The position numbers were made by a program, and so were the translations under genes. DNA of 64,000 nt from Steinernema hermaphroditum (lineage: Eukaryota > Nematoda > Chromadorea > Rhabditida > Steinernematidae): contig CM059624.1 of the NCBI GenBank assembly GCA_030435675.1, positions 3,620,769-3,684,768 of the forward strand, in the 5' to 3' direction. Position 1 is the first letter of the stretch, and every line of letters begins with the position of its first letter. The notes under the pieces were generated by a model, which was given only the letters and a program-made list of their open reading frames with translations, searched no databases and was not told where the DNA came from. Positions 36,021 through 48,600 of this stretch are shown in pieces.

Positions 36021-39000
36021 ATGAAGAAAGAAGTGACCGATCTCGAACAGGTGAAAAAAGTCGAAGTCTTCTACACGGGCGGCACCCTTAAATGGAGCTA
36101 CGACGGCAAGATCGTGTTCACCACGTGCGCCAACGTCATCAAGGCGCTCAGGATAGAAGATGCCAGCGCCATCTACATGATCGGCGACGTCTCCGTCGTC
36201 GCGCTCAAAGTTTCGGCGTTCGGCCTCTCCAGCGACGGCGAGCAGATCGTGGTCGCCTACACGAACGGCCTTCTGCAGCAGTATCAACTGCCAGTGGTCT
36301 CAGATGAGCCGAGACGGAAGGAGACCGCGGATAACTTCTTGAATAGGCACGGAAACGTCCGCACGGAGGTGGAACAGCCGCAGCCAACGCTGAAGCGCGA
36401 GTGGAAGTCGACCCACGCGTCGCCCATCCAAGTTGTTCGTTTCTCACCCAGTGACGACTCTATCATCACGGGAGCTTCTGACGGATCTATCAAAGTAGTC
36501 CACGTTTCTATGCGCACCCACTGTACAAGAAATAGTTTAGGTGTGGGACGCTAAAGGACTTTTCTGCACATACTCAATCGGTGGCCCCGGCGTCGTCACC
36601 TGCGTTGAATTCGTCGATGACTCGGCCTTCTTCTCCGGTTACGCTAACGGAGTTGTGCGTCTTTATCGTACGAAAAAGAAGAAGAAGATTCATGAATGGC
36701 AAAATCACAACAGGTTGATCGACCACCGCGAATCGACTCACTCATAAAAGCGATTTTCAGTCAAATCTCAGCGATTTTCGTCAACAGCACTGAGGAGACG
36801 ATTGCTTCCATTGTCAGTCGCGATCAGACGATGTCCATGGTGAACTACGAGACTGGAGTGAAGGTGAAGACTGTCCCGCTTTTTGAAGCCATCGAATCGG
36901 CCATCCCGTTTGGAGCCAAGGGGCTTGTGACGATCGGCGAAGAGGGAAAACTGAAGATTTTCGATCGCCATACCGGAAAAATGACCAAGATTAAGACTGT
37001 TTTCACGTAAGTTACGGAGATATAGGGGAATTTCGTGTTTAGACAGGGTTTGTGTTTAGACACTTAGCGTCCACAATAGCTTAGTCAGCCTAGCACCGAC
37101 AGTGTAATGAGACCCAAAAGGAGGCAATATGGTTTCAGTGTAGGCACTAAACAGCCATAGAGTGGTTCCTGTGTCTAAACGTCTAATTCCAACTCTTTTT
37201 AGGAAGTCCGGTGTCGCCATAATGTACAACGAAGTGCAGCACGCCTTCCTCTGCGCTTCTAACGACCAAAATCTGTGCGTTGTTGACGCAGACACCCTCC
37301 GTGTCCGTAGGCAGCTTGTCGGTTTCAACGACGAAATCTTCTCCGTGGCCCTCATAGCCGAAGGACAGTACATTGCTGTCGGAGCGAACTCCCCCGAACT
37401 TCGAGTATATGACCGTCAAACATGGGAGTGCTTCTTGGTTGAAGGTCCGATTGTACAGTACTTGGATGAATACATAAGACTCATATTTTAGGCCACTCGG
37501 ACACGATCATGTCCACTTGCGCTGCTCCATTCAACAGTAACGTCGTCGCCACTTGCTCCAAAGACGCGTCGATAATCATATGGCAGCACAAGGAGGTGGA
37601 AGAGTCGAAGACAAGAGACTGTGGCTTGAGGAAGATCGCTGTGGCTACAGGTCACGAGAAGATGGTTACCGACGTGAAATTCAGCCGGTCGCAGAAGAAT
37701 CCTTTCATTGTTACTGTCTCCGACGACATGATGGTGAAGCTGTGGTCGTTGAAGGAGGTTTTCGATGTGAAGAAGGGCGCAGAAACGCTTAAGCTGACGG
37801 CCGATTCGACTCTCATGGCACACCCGAAAGAGATCACCTGCATCGACATTAGTCCGAACGACAAGCTCTGCGTTACCGGATCGATGGAAAAGGTCGCAAA
37901 GCTGTGGCACATTAACACGGAGAAGATGCAGCTTGGAATCGCCGGAAATCTACACGGTCATAGAAGAGGCGTGTGGTCGGCGAAGTTCTCGCCGAACGCG
38001 CAGAATGTTGTCACGGCCAGTGGTGACTGCACAATCAAGATCTTCTCGATTTCCGACCTCCGTTGTGTACAATCATTGTCTGGACACGATTCTGCTGTTC
38101 TCAAGGTAAGGAACTGTCTACCTGTCTCGTTTGTTTGTTGTCTCAGTGCTTCATATCTTATTTGCCGGGAATGTTAGTGATGACCGGTCGTGCTTCTCAG
38201 TATGTCTAGTCTGGAATGTTCTGTTCCACTGTGAGACTAGACAAGTACGACCGCTCACCAGCATCACTCTGAGACTGCATCCTGTCTGACGTTGATTGTC
38301 TTGTCTGTCTAGCTGATTATGCATCGTTATTGTAGGTCGCTTTCATCAATAACGGGCATCAACTCGTTTCCGGAGACGGTGAAGGTCTTCTCAAAGTCTG
38401 GTCTATCGACAACAGCGAATGCACAAAGACCATTGATGCGCACTACTCGAAGCTGTGGGCTCTCGAAGTGCTTGAAGGCTCAGAAGACGCCACGCAGATC
38501 ATCTCTGCTGGTGCCGACGGTCGCGTCATCGTTTGGGAAGATGTCTCTGAGGAGCGCCGCATGGAAGAAGAGCAGAGACTGGCAGAAAAGATGGCCAACG
38601 AGCAGAAACTTTCTAATCTTATGCAGCAGGAACGTTACGGAGAAGCGCTCGCCTTCGCTCTTACTCTTACGAAACCTTACCAGTAAGACCTTGCGATCAG
38701 TTTCCACGTGAAACTCTCACTATTTCAGTACTCTGAAAATCGTGAATAAGCTCATTGACAAACAGAGCGACGATTTGCAGAAGGTTGTTTCTGATTTGGA
38801 CAATGAGCAAGTTGGCATTCTTATGGATTTCGTCTCGCAGTGGAATACAAATAGTCGAACATGTCACGCTGCGCAGACTTGTCTCAACTACATTCTTCGT
38901 AGCAAATCGCCAGAAGAGATTATGAAGCTGCCTAACATCAATACCATCATTAAATCGCTCCTGCCATACACCAACAGGTATGATAGATGTGTAACCGGTC

Positions 39001-39358
39001 TCTGATTGTTTTGCAAATGTGTCTCTGATATTCAACTTCAAACAGTTCGAAGCCATGGTGATAGTGAGCGGTCGTGTTGTCTAGCCTCATGGTACAGGAT
39101 GTCTAGACAGAAACGTCTTCTGCACTATGAGACTAGACAAAGCTGGTCGGACAGTTATGACCTTGTGAGTCTAGACTACCACGGTCGTGAAGACACATTG
39201 TAGGCTTTCTGATGGCCTAGACACATTTGCAACTAACAGTAAGTTTAAGATGTCTCTTATGTCACTGTTTCAGACACTACGAACGGATATCGAGAGCCCG
39301 CCAAGACGCGCACTTCCTGCACTACACGATCAGCCGAATGACACTCGGCAAAGAATAG
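36021..39358 (+). CDS. UTP13/TBL3, WD40 subunit of the SSU processome (UTP-B)
   Basis: Exons 36021-36494, 36541-36713, 36761-37006, 37203-37444, 37492-38105, 38336-38682, 38729-38977 and 39274-39358 encode 809 residues. UTP13 (human TBL3) is a nucleolar tandem WD40 protein of the UTP-B complex, needed for 18S rRNA processing. The order of blocks follows human TBL3: VEVFYTGG at the N-terminus, SDGSIK|VWDAKG across the first splice, PNDKLCVTGSMEKVAKLW, GHRRGVWSAKFSPNAQNV, GHDSAVLKVAF, and ISAGADGRVIVWEDV ending the second propeller. The UTP13 C-terminal helical domain follows (QQERYGEALAFALTL, WNTNSRTCHAAQ, LLPYTNRHYERISRAR). The ATG directly follows TTGTTGCAG; a three-codon leader exon at 35664-35672 is an alternative. 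Introns 3, 5 and 7 are 196-296 nt and each contains an inverted repeat, unlike the 46-47-nt introns between them. PNO1 begins 184 nt downstream. Confidence 0.95.
37054..37180 (+). other. Inverted repeat in UTP13 intron 3
   Basis: GTTTAGACAC (37054-37063) and GTGTCTAAAC (37171-37180) are perfect 10-nt complementary arms enclosing about 107 nt with further partial complementarity. The arms nearly span the intron (37007-37202). Confidence 0.6.
38177..38272 (+). other. Long imperfect hairpin in UTP13 intron 5; possible snoRNA-like element
   Basis: Arms 38177-38216 and 38224-38267 pair through GTGATG/CATCAC, CGGTCGT/ACGACCG, TGTCTAGTCT/AGACTAGACA and GGAA/TTCC with bulges. GTGATGA at 38177-38183 fits a box C (RUGAUGA) and CTGA at 38269-38272 fits a box D, spaced as in box C/D snoRNAs. 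The strong internal pairing is not typical of that class, so the snoRNA reading is tentative. Confidence 0.45.
39069..39149 (+). other. Related hairpin in UTP13 intron 7
   Basis: The 5' arm (CGGTCGTG, then TTGTCTAGCCTCATGG) pairs with the 3' arm (CTATGAGACTAGACAA, then AGCTGG), mostly Watson-Crick with G-U pairs. CGGTCGTG and TGTCTAG are shared with the hairpin of intron 5, so the two are copies of one element. A third TGAGTCTAGACT segment follows at about 39166-39177. Confidence 0.6.
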
Positions 39359-39542
39359 ACATCTTTTATTGTTGTTGTTGTTTCTGTTTTTTCTGTTACA
39401 GATATTGTTGTTTGTTGTTAAATTGTTGACCTCTGGTGCCTTCTAATCGGTCGCTATTGGCGTTTTTATGGCGCTTCATATCATTTTGTTGTCGTTTTCA
39501 GACTTATTATTTTAACTGTGATTTTCAGTAAGGGTACACACA

Positions 39543-40572
<1,030 letters not shown>

Positions 40573-41021
40573 GAAGATGAAACATGAGATGCCTATATTG
40601 TTATTCCGTTGTTGTTGTTTGTTGACACATCGTTATCGTTGATTTTGCAAGATGGAAGAGAGTTTACTCGTTCGACGTGTGGTTTTCTGGTAGCACAGAG
40701 GACACTTGAGGAGGCTTGTTAGCGGTGTACCACTAGTTGTTTGCGTCGCCGTCTCCGCGACAAAGGCAGATCTCCACAAACCGTATCCCGCTCAGCTGCT
40801 ATGATCGCTAGGAGGTGGAGATCAGCCGGTCTCATGACTCTCAGATTCCAAGTAGTTCGCTGGAGAAGAAGCCATTAGGGTTCGTTGAAATTGGGCGGTA
40901 CAGAGATCAGTTTTCACACTCGAAGCCATTATTTCTATTTCTAGCGAGTTTATTCCACACTTAGTATTTGGAAACAGAAAAACTACTCGGGAAGCTAACA
41001 GAAATGAGGTCATGGATTCAC
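40573..41021. other. Convergent 3' region between PNO1 and collagen C1
   Basis: Contains the 3'UTRs of both genes. AATAAA for C1 reads on the minus strand at 40949-40954. No other feature. Confidence 0.6.
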
Positions 41022-42009
41022 TTAATAGCCAGGAGCAGTGCGAGGAAGAGGGCAGTGGTCGCAGCTTCCCTTGGCTCCGTCCTCTCCGGCGGCTCCCTGA
41101 GATCCGGGCTCTCCAGGTTGACCGGGCTCTCCGTCCTTTCCAGCGTCTCCGGCAGGTCCCTGGGGTCCGGCTTGTCCGGGTTGTCCCTCGGGTCCGGCAG
41201 GTCCATCGGGGCCAGGGGCGCCTTGAGGTCCGGGAGCTCCAGGGGGGCCGGCTGGTCCTTCCTTCTCGATGACCTGTCCAGGAGTTCCAGGTGCTCCGGC
41301 TTGTCCAGGGGCGCCAGCCTGTCCTTTCGGTCCCTCGGGTCCTGCCTTGCCGGGGAATCCTGGGTTTCCAGACTCTCCGTCCTGTCCTTTGGGTCCAGGG
41401 TTGCCATTGGGTCCCTTGGGTCCGGGGTTTCCAGCGGGGCCAGCGGGTCCAGCAGGGCAGTCGAAGCAGAAGTCCTCTTCCGAGGGGATGTGGCCGGGAG
41501 GAGCGTCGGGTCCGGGGGCTCCGTCGTTTCCAGGGGCTCCGTCATGACCTGAAACCATGTATTGAATGATAAATTAGAAAAGAGTGAGCACCGTCTTGTC
41601 CGTCAGGTCCAGCAGGTCCAGGCGGGCCAGCCTCTCCGACTCCGCAGCTGCAGCATGATCCTTGGGCAGGAGCAGCTCCTTGGCCAATCTGGGCTTCACC
41701 GTTCACTCCAGCATCGGATCCATCGTATGAGGTGGCTCCATAGGCGCGGTGGTGGGCAGCGCGCTTCAGGCGACCTCCGTTGGAAGGCTGGAAGACAGCG
41801 TAGGCGTCCCAGAGTCCGGCAGTACGGTGGCGGCAGAAGTTGACTTCTTCCTGGAGGGAAGACTGCACCGATTGCGTGTAGTTGTAGAGCATGGGGACGG
41901 CGACGATGGCCGTTACGGTAGCGACGGTGGATACGCACACGGCGAAGAAGGCCAGACGCTTGAGGCTGTCGGCCTCACGCTGCTGCTGCTTCGGGTCTTC
42001 GTGGTCCAT
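41022..42009 (-). CDS. Cuticle collagen C1 (CDHCP-tail subfamily)
   Basis: Minus-strand exons 42009-41592 and 41548-41022 encode 314 residues. [20 protein letters not shown] begins the hydrophobic signal/anchor; [13 protein letters not shown] and [11 protein letters not shown] (processing site) follow. [15 protein letters not shown] starts the first Gly-X-Y block, interrupted by the intron after [21 protein letters not shown] then leads the main Gly-X-Y domain, and the end is [16 protein letters not shown] chose the ATG at 42009 because family members start a few residues before REA; an in-frame ATG at 42102 would add 31 charged residues. The gene is divergent from C2, 455 nt away. Exon 2, the intron and the immediate 3'UTR are near-identical to C2, while exon 1 differs clearly. 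AATAAA (minus) is at 40949-40954. Confidence 0.95.
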
Positions 42010-42464
42010 GTCGTCGAGTTGTGGTGTCTTCCGCTTTGACACCTCGTTTAAGTACCCACGCGGAGGGTCTGCAAATTTTTTCGCGTGATCCCCTCGGGGC
42101 ATGGTATCGATCTTCACGGTCAACCTGTTACGCAAGTCGTTAATCAGGTGATTTACGCTTTTTTAAGTTCCTCATTCCGCAGTGACCCTTATGAAGGCAT
42201 CTGTCTTAGATTACCATATACTTACTGTGTTTCCAAAGGGTTTAGTTACTGTAAAACAGTCCAAAATGATGTGGGTTTCGAAGCTTATCAGGAAGAACCA
42301 TCTAAGATCAACAGCAAAAAGACATCGCGCCACGTTCCGAAAACCGGTTGTTTACCTACCCTACGGCCATTTCCCATTCATCTTCCCGCTTCGCAACATC
42401 GCCTATAAGAACCCATGCCGCCGTTCGAACCTTATCCAGTCGGTCCATCACCTCTTGGAGCACA
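42010..42464. promoter_or_regulatory. Divergent promoter shared by collagens C1 and C2
   Basis: The 455-nt gap holds both upstream regions. A TATAAG box for C2 is at 42404-42409 and a perfect AACCGGTT palindrome (Grainyhead consensus) at 42342-42349. No clear TATA box is seen for C1. Co-regulation is inferred from the shared interval. Confidence 0.55.
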
Positions 42465-43482
42465 ATGGAGCAGCACCGCGAAGCTGAGTCTCTCAAGCGC
42501 CTCGCCTTCTTCGGCGTCGCCATCTCCACCATCGCTACCGTCACGGCTATCATCGCCGTCCCCATGGTCTACAACTACATGCAGTCCGTGCAGTCGACCC
42601 TTCAGGTGGAGGTCGACTTCTGCCAGAATCGTGCCGACGACCTGTGGGAGCAGTACTTCAAGCTGAAGCCGACCATTGGAGGACGTCTCAAGAGATCGGC
42701 TTTCCATCGTTCGAGTGGATCCAGTGGACATCGTAGGGCCCTGGCTAGCGGAGTTGCCACCGCCGCTTCCGGCTATGATGTGCCTCAAGACGCTGGAGTT
42801 GCTGGTGATGTGCAGATTGGCCAAGGAGCTGCTCCTGTCCAAGGATCGTGCTGCAGCTGCGGAGTCGGAGAGGCTGGCCCGCCTGGACCTCCTGGAGATG
42901 ATGGACAAGACGGTGCTTACTCTTCTCTAATTTACCATTCAATACACGATTTCAGGTCATGACGGAGCCCCTGGAAACGACGGCGCCCCCGGACCCGACG
43001 CTCCTCCCGGCCACATCCCCTCGGAAGAGGACTTCTGCTTCGACTGCCCTGCTGGACCCGCTGGCCCCGCTGGAAACCCCGGACCCAAGGGACCCAACGG
43101 CAACCCTGGACCCAAAGGACAGGACGGAGAGTCTGGAAACCCCGGATTCCCCGGCAAGGCAGGACCCGAGGGACCGAAGGGAGCGGCTGGCGCCCCTGGA
43201 CAAGCCGGAGCCCCTGGAACTCCTGGACAGGTCGTCGAGAAGGAAGGACCTGCCGGCCCCCCTGGAGCTCCCGGACCTCAAGGCGCCCCTGGCCCCGATG
43301 GACCTGCCGGACCCGATGGACAACCCGGACAAGCTGGACCTCAGGGACCGGCCGGAGATGCTGGAAAGGACGGAGAGCCCGGTCAGCCTGGAGAGCCTGG
43401 ATCTCAGGGAGCCGCCGGAGAGGACGGAGCCAAGGGAAGCTGCGACCACTGCCCTCTTCCTCGCACTGCTCCTGGCTATTAA
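42465..43482 (+). CDS. Cuticle collagen C2 (CDHCP-tail subfamily)
   Basis: Exons 42465-42912 and 42956-43482 encode 324 residues. [20 protein letters not shown] starts the N-terminal hydrophobic region. [13 protein letters not shown] and [11 protein letters not shown] (processing site) follow, then a Ser/Ala/Gly-rich linker longer than that of C1, [19 protein letters not shown], and the first Gly-X-Y block with the intron after DDGQDG. Exon 2 has the same 527-nt length as in C1: [14 protein letters not shown], the Gly-X-Y domain and [13 protein letters not shown]. The protein differs from C1 there at only a few residues, for example KGAAGAPG against KGQAGAPG. The 43-nt introns are also similar, so homogenisation covers intron plus exon 2. 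Confidence 0.96.
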
Positions 43483-44570
43483 GTGAATCCATGACCTCAT
43501 TTTTTTCTTTCCCGAGTACATTTTTCAATTGTTGTTGTTTAAAACTGTGGAGTAAAGAAGTAAAAGAAAAAACATGTTCACAGAGGTTTATACGTTTTCG
43601 AAGGGAGTTCTGTTCTGGATTCACCCTACGCGGTTACTGTCATCGCGACCTGTCGCTTCCGACCTTTTCTCTCTCGGAAACCACGGGATACACTGACTTC
43701 ACGGACACTGATGAGCTATGATGCGACGCGGAGGGACGAAAGCGCGATGAATACCAGATACAGATGTCTACGAGACGACACAACGGATGAGAAGGACCAG
43801 ACTCATGGAAGCTTCGAGAAGGAAGTCTAGACAGACAGCGTGTTTGCAAGATTGATTCTTTGGGTCACTGTTGTTCGTGTATACCACCTGCGGGTTGGTC
43901 GTTTCGTGTTGCTGCGGTTTAACGTTATTGTGCAGGTGTTTGTGATCGGCGAATTAAAGTAGCCGTTTCATCGTGTTCTTGGTTTTGGTTGGAGTCTTCT
44001 GGGCCTATAAGTATTGCATTCGGGCGGTACGAGCTAGGTGGTGAAACTCTAGGTTGCGGACACTTGTCTTGACTCGATAGCGACAACATTCGGGTTGTCG
44101 TGAGCTCGAGGAGCAAGTGATATTGTAGTAGGCCGTTGCTTTGGCTAGTGCAACGGTTTACGGAGTGGATTATCCCGCGTGGCGCGATCGGTGCAGTCTA
44201 TTCGAAGAAGAATCGTGCATCAGTCGTTTGGCGAGCAGTAATCGGATTCTACTCAAGAAACACCTTTGGCAGCGGTCAGCCGCCGTTTTAGGTACATCAG
44301 TCCGGTTGTGCACTCAAATTGTGACCATAAAAGGACATCTCGATGTTGTTTTTACAATGCGATAATCTCTGTTAAACGGCAGCTAATTACTCATTGAGGG
44401 TAATAATCATTCGGAGTTTATCCCATGATATTATCGAGTTTGAATTACCACTTCTCGCCTGTCTACTTCATATCTACGCAGTTTACTGACGATTACATAG
44501 AGTACATATGGACAGACAAATAACAAGAAGAAGATCATTTCCTGAGCAACAGATTGCTTCGAGTTCAAGC
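43483..44570. other. Convergent intergenic between C2 and collagen D
   Basis: 3' flanks of two collagens. I see no gene, RNA or repeat beyond them. Confidence 0.5.
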
Positions 44571-45609
44571 TTAGTATCCTGGAGCCGTGCGCGGCGGCGG
44601 GCAGTGGTCGCAGCTGCCGCTCTGTCCGGGCTGTCCCAGTTGACCTGGTGCACCAGGAGCTCCCTGCTTTCCAGGATATCCATCTCTTCCGGGGTCTCCA
44701 GGCGGGCCAGGAGGTCCCTGTCGGCTGGATCCGGGCTGTCCGGGCTGGCCAGGAATGCCGGGAGGTCCTGTGGGACCAGGAGGTCCGGGAGGGCCAGGAA
44801 TACCAGCACGTTCGATGACCGTTCCTGGCGTGCCAGGCTGGCCAGGTTGTCCAGGAAATCCGGGTTGACCAGAAGGTCCTGGGGGTCCTGGCAATCCAGG
44901 AGCACCCGGTTGGGCGGGACCGGCATCCTGGCCAGGGATACCCGGGTTGCCAGGGGGTCCCTTAGGTCCCGGATTTCCAGGCCGACCTGCAGGCGCAGGT
45001 GGACAGTCGAAGCAGAAGTCGCTTTCCTTGGGAACTGCATTCGGAGGAGCGTCGGGCCCAGGGTAGCCATCGTTTCCTGGGGCACCATCGAGACCTGAAG
45101 TGAATGATACAGTAATGAAGCCATCGAACAGACCTACCGTCCTGTCCAGGCTGTCCAGGAGGTCCTGCTGGGCCAGCTTGGCCAACTCCACAGCTACAGC
45201 AAGTGCTTACGACGTTAGCAGTAACGGCGGGCTCGTTGTACGCCGGGTTACTGTAGCCACCATAGGTTTGATATTGAGTGTTGGCGGCCCTGGCGCGTTG
45301 CCTCGACTGTATGTGGGGATGAATACGGCGCTGGAATTGCTGCTGGAACTGTTGTTGGTAGTTGGAGCGCTTGAGACGTCCTCCAGCGAAAGGCTGGATT
45401 CGGGAGTACTCGTCCCAGAGGCCGGAGGTTCGGTGCCGGCAGAAGTCGATTTCCACTTGAAGGGAAGACTGCACGTGCTGCATGTAGTTGTAGAGCATGG
45501 GGACGGCGACTATGGCCGTCAACGTGGCAACGGTAGAGATCGTAATGCCGAAGAATGCGAGTTTTCGGAGGCTTTCCGCCTCGTGAAGCTGGGCTTTGTC
45601 GTCTGACAT
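44571..45609 (-). CDS. Cuticle collagen D (CDHCP-tail subfamily)
   Basis: Minus-strand exons 45609-45138 and 45094-44571 encode 331 residues. [20 protein letters not shown] starts the protein; [13 protein letters not shown] and [10 protein letters not shown] (processing site) precede a Gln/Arg-rich linker ([11 protein letters not shown]) unique among these paralogues. [15 protein letters not shown] and the intron after GQDG are as in C1/C2. [11 protein letters not shown] leads a Gly-X-Y domain with a break at TVIERAG, and the end is [23 protein letters not shown] acceptor lies 10 nt before the ATG, so the 5' end is either trans-spliced or joined to a short leader. A TATAAAA box reads on the minus strand at 45674-45680. 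Confidence 0.95.
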
Positions 45610-48600
45610 GATGAGAGATCTGAAAATTGGGCACGATCTATATTCTTGTCCTATGAAGTCTGTTTTATAAGGCTTTTATAGATTCAAAAAAAAGAACCAA
45701 CAACAAAACAGCTCCCAAGAATGGATTCTCCCATCCGCCCCTTTAGCGGCAGATCAATATCGAACAAAGAGCCCTATTTCTAGCCGACACGCCAATCCAA
45801 ACACACCTCAAGTTCAAGAGCTCTCCAGCGCCTCTCTCTCGATCGCTACAACCAACCTTGAGGTGAGATGCTGGAGCCGTCTCCGAGGCGTCCTCTTAAA
45901 TATCCGCGCTGCCCGGAGGGAGGGCGCTGTAGCCCGAGGGCACTTTCGTTTTTGCCTCCACCTCGGAGCTCCTCCCAGCGGAGGCGCACCCGTCGAAGTG
46001 GCTCTCTTACGTAACAACGATAATTTATCCGTTTTAGGACGGCCGGCTTTCAGCTCAGTCACCCCAAAAACTGGCTTCCGAGGCTCAAGGCTGAGGGTAA
46101 TTGTGGTGGAAGAAGGCTTCTGTCACTGTCGGGCGAGGAGTGAGTGATCGGATTAATTGTCAGCGCCGCGCGCCACTAATGGCGCACGAACGAGCGAATT
46201 AGCGATGTTGCCTCGCGCGCACGCATCCGAAAAATGCGAGCAGATTTGTCAAGATGAAAAACAGGCGGAAACTGAGGTCAAAGAGGGCGCGAAAGGGGTG
46301 TAATGGGATTTGATGTGTTAATGGGGGATTACGGCGAGTTTTTTGAACAATCCGATCAGAAAGACGTAAATACGAAAAGGGTGTGAGGGCAGGTGGCAAA
46401 AGTGGGTGCAAAGATACACTCGTAGAAAGGGACCAGCTGTGAATGGGAAAGGAAAGTGAGAAGACTTCCAGGGAGCTAGAAGGTCATAAATGAATGTCCA
46501 TCTGGACATGAAACACAATTTGCAAAGGAACATTGGAGACTTGCTTGAGAAGAAAGACCGGTGTTGTATCTCCTATTATTGTAAATAATGACAGATTCGT
46601 AGAAGTCTTTCCAAGCGCTAAATACAGGCTGTTCAAAGCGATGTACCGATGCAAAGAAAGGTACGTGCAAACGACTCATATGTATCACATGAACGGAAAG
46701 AGAAAATTCTGTAATTTTACATTACATTTATTGGATAACTCAGTTCGCATCGAACATTCACAATATGATATCATTTTGAATGTTCCAATATCGGTTAAAA
46801 TCCTATCTTGTCCTCAATGGTATTCTACCAATACATTCCTATATTGCTCACAATTCCCAACGCTTTACAAACATGGAGTTAAGGCTTAGTTTGTCAATCT
46901 TCAATTTCAGAGTTAAGGGCTTTGAAACAAAGAATGGTTGAGGTTAGGGGTTCAAAAAGGGACTGGAGGACATGGGAGGCACTTTGGTGGAAAGCCTACA
47001 AAGCCATTTCCTCGAATATCTGAGACATGAACGATTAAAACACGAAAACGAGAAAAACTTTGTCCTCATTCAATCTTTGTCCTCATAATATCCCAAAATT
47101 CAATTGAAAAAGTCTTTACTTTCGAAGTGAGTCTTATGCAGGGCAACGCTCACATTCTGTACTCGTTGTTTTTACCATAGTTCACTAAGTTTGTTTCGTG
47201 TTTTTGTGGTTAAATATCATTAAGTTCGTTCCCTTCTTATTACTTGACCCCTCGAACTGTTGCAAAAACGCTTTCCACCGCAACTACTCGTGAACAGGTT
47301 TCACTTTCTGTTTGTTCGGCCGGAAACGAGCCACTCCCGATAGTGGCGTTTTCACGGTACGATGACCCTTTCGAACCTTCGCCTTCCCTTTCAATTTCAC
47401 TTTGATGACCTTGACAGTCGAGTCGGGAATCCCGACCGGAGGCGTTTATTGTTCGGTCGTATAAAGGTGCTGGGAAGGTGTTGACAGATGCGATACTGAG
47501 ATGCTCAAAAAACCCACAAAATGAATGCGGTAATTCCAAGACCAAGGATGGACTTAACCAACTTTGGATAACGAAACACTAGGCGTTGATTTCAGGCTTA
47601 AAATGAGTTTTAAGACGAGATCGCATTTCTTTTTGGATGGACCTCCTTTCAAATCTCTACAAGCATTCTCTTCGACCTCAAAGTGTCAGTATCAGCGGTC
47701 AACGCCACGATAATACGTCCGGCTATCGCCAACTCCAGAGCCCAGCAGGGTGCCACCGATCCGATCGGTTCGAAACCGGTCGGAACCTGTCACTCCATAG
47801 CCTCATACGGAGAACTCCCCACAAAAAAAACCTGATCCTCAACGCCGCATCCAAACTTTTGGGCACGGTTGTAACAATTTGGCGTTGTGCGCAATTTCGG
47901 ATCGTAACGGACGGCGTTGTTTATGGCGCGCGTTCTTCGGAGACGGTTCGATTGGCTAAAGGGACGACGAGGCGAACTGCTGGAGTGCAGTGGCGAAGGT
48001 CATCTGTGGAGGCGAATGATAATTATGGCGAAACTTGTTTGCTTTGAGCACGGATGATGATGTCACAAAAAATGGAGAAGTGTGTCTGAGTATGCAAATT
48101 GATAGGCTCTGAAGTCGGCTTAGACCTGTAATTTAGTTTGCATCAGTAAGTGTGGAAAGAAGGATGGATTTATCACTTTTGTTCGTAGAGGCATCCCATT
48201 CCTCAATCGACATAAATGATTAAAAAAAAATGAAAAAAGGGTCCTTCATTTATGTCCCCAGCGATCGGTCAGTTTGTCACTCGCCCTCTCTGAGGTCCTC
48301 CACCAGCAGGTGATCAATTCAAATTTTATTTGGCATATTATAAGTTTCCATATGTTGTACCCACATATATGCAACCGCCAATGAAGTCTTTGGCGTGAAG
48401 GCTTCAAGTCTCGGGCATCGGACGATGTTGATTTTGGCACAACACCAGCTCCGGTTTTCTTCATCTAGGAGTTTCTTTCGTTCCGTGCAGACACTGTCGC
48501 TGGAAGCCATCAGAACTCCAGCCTTATTGGTGCCCCATATATAAACAAAACAAGTAAACAAATTGTCTTTTTTATAGTTTTCTTGTCGATTTAACTAACT

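Noticed and set aside
40980..41552. Plus-strand frames across collagen C1 that read as Pro/Gly-rich protein
   Set aside because: They are the reverse complement of the C1 collagen domain; the real gene is on the minus strand, with Cys motifs, intron and stop in place.
46533..46889. 118-codon plus-strand frame
   Set aside because: Looks mildly coding but has no recognisable motif and no convincing promoter, acceptor or partner exon, so I left it out of the gene list.
47637..48047. 136-codon plus-strand frame in the gene-poor region
   Set aside because: No ATG-plus-splice structure, no family motif, and residue composition typical of random frames; it is not supported as a gene.
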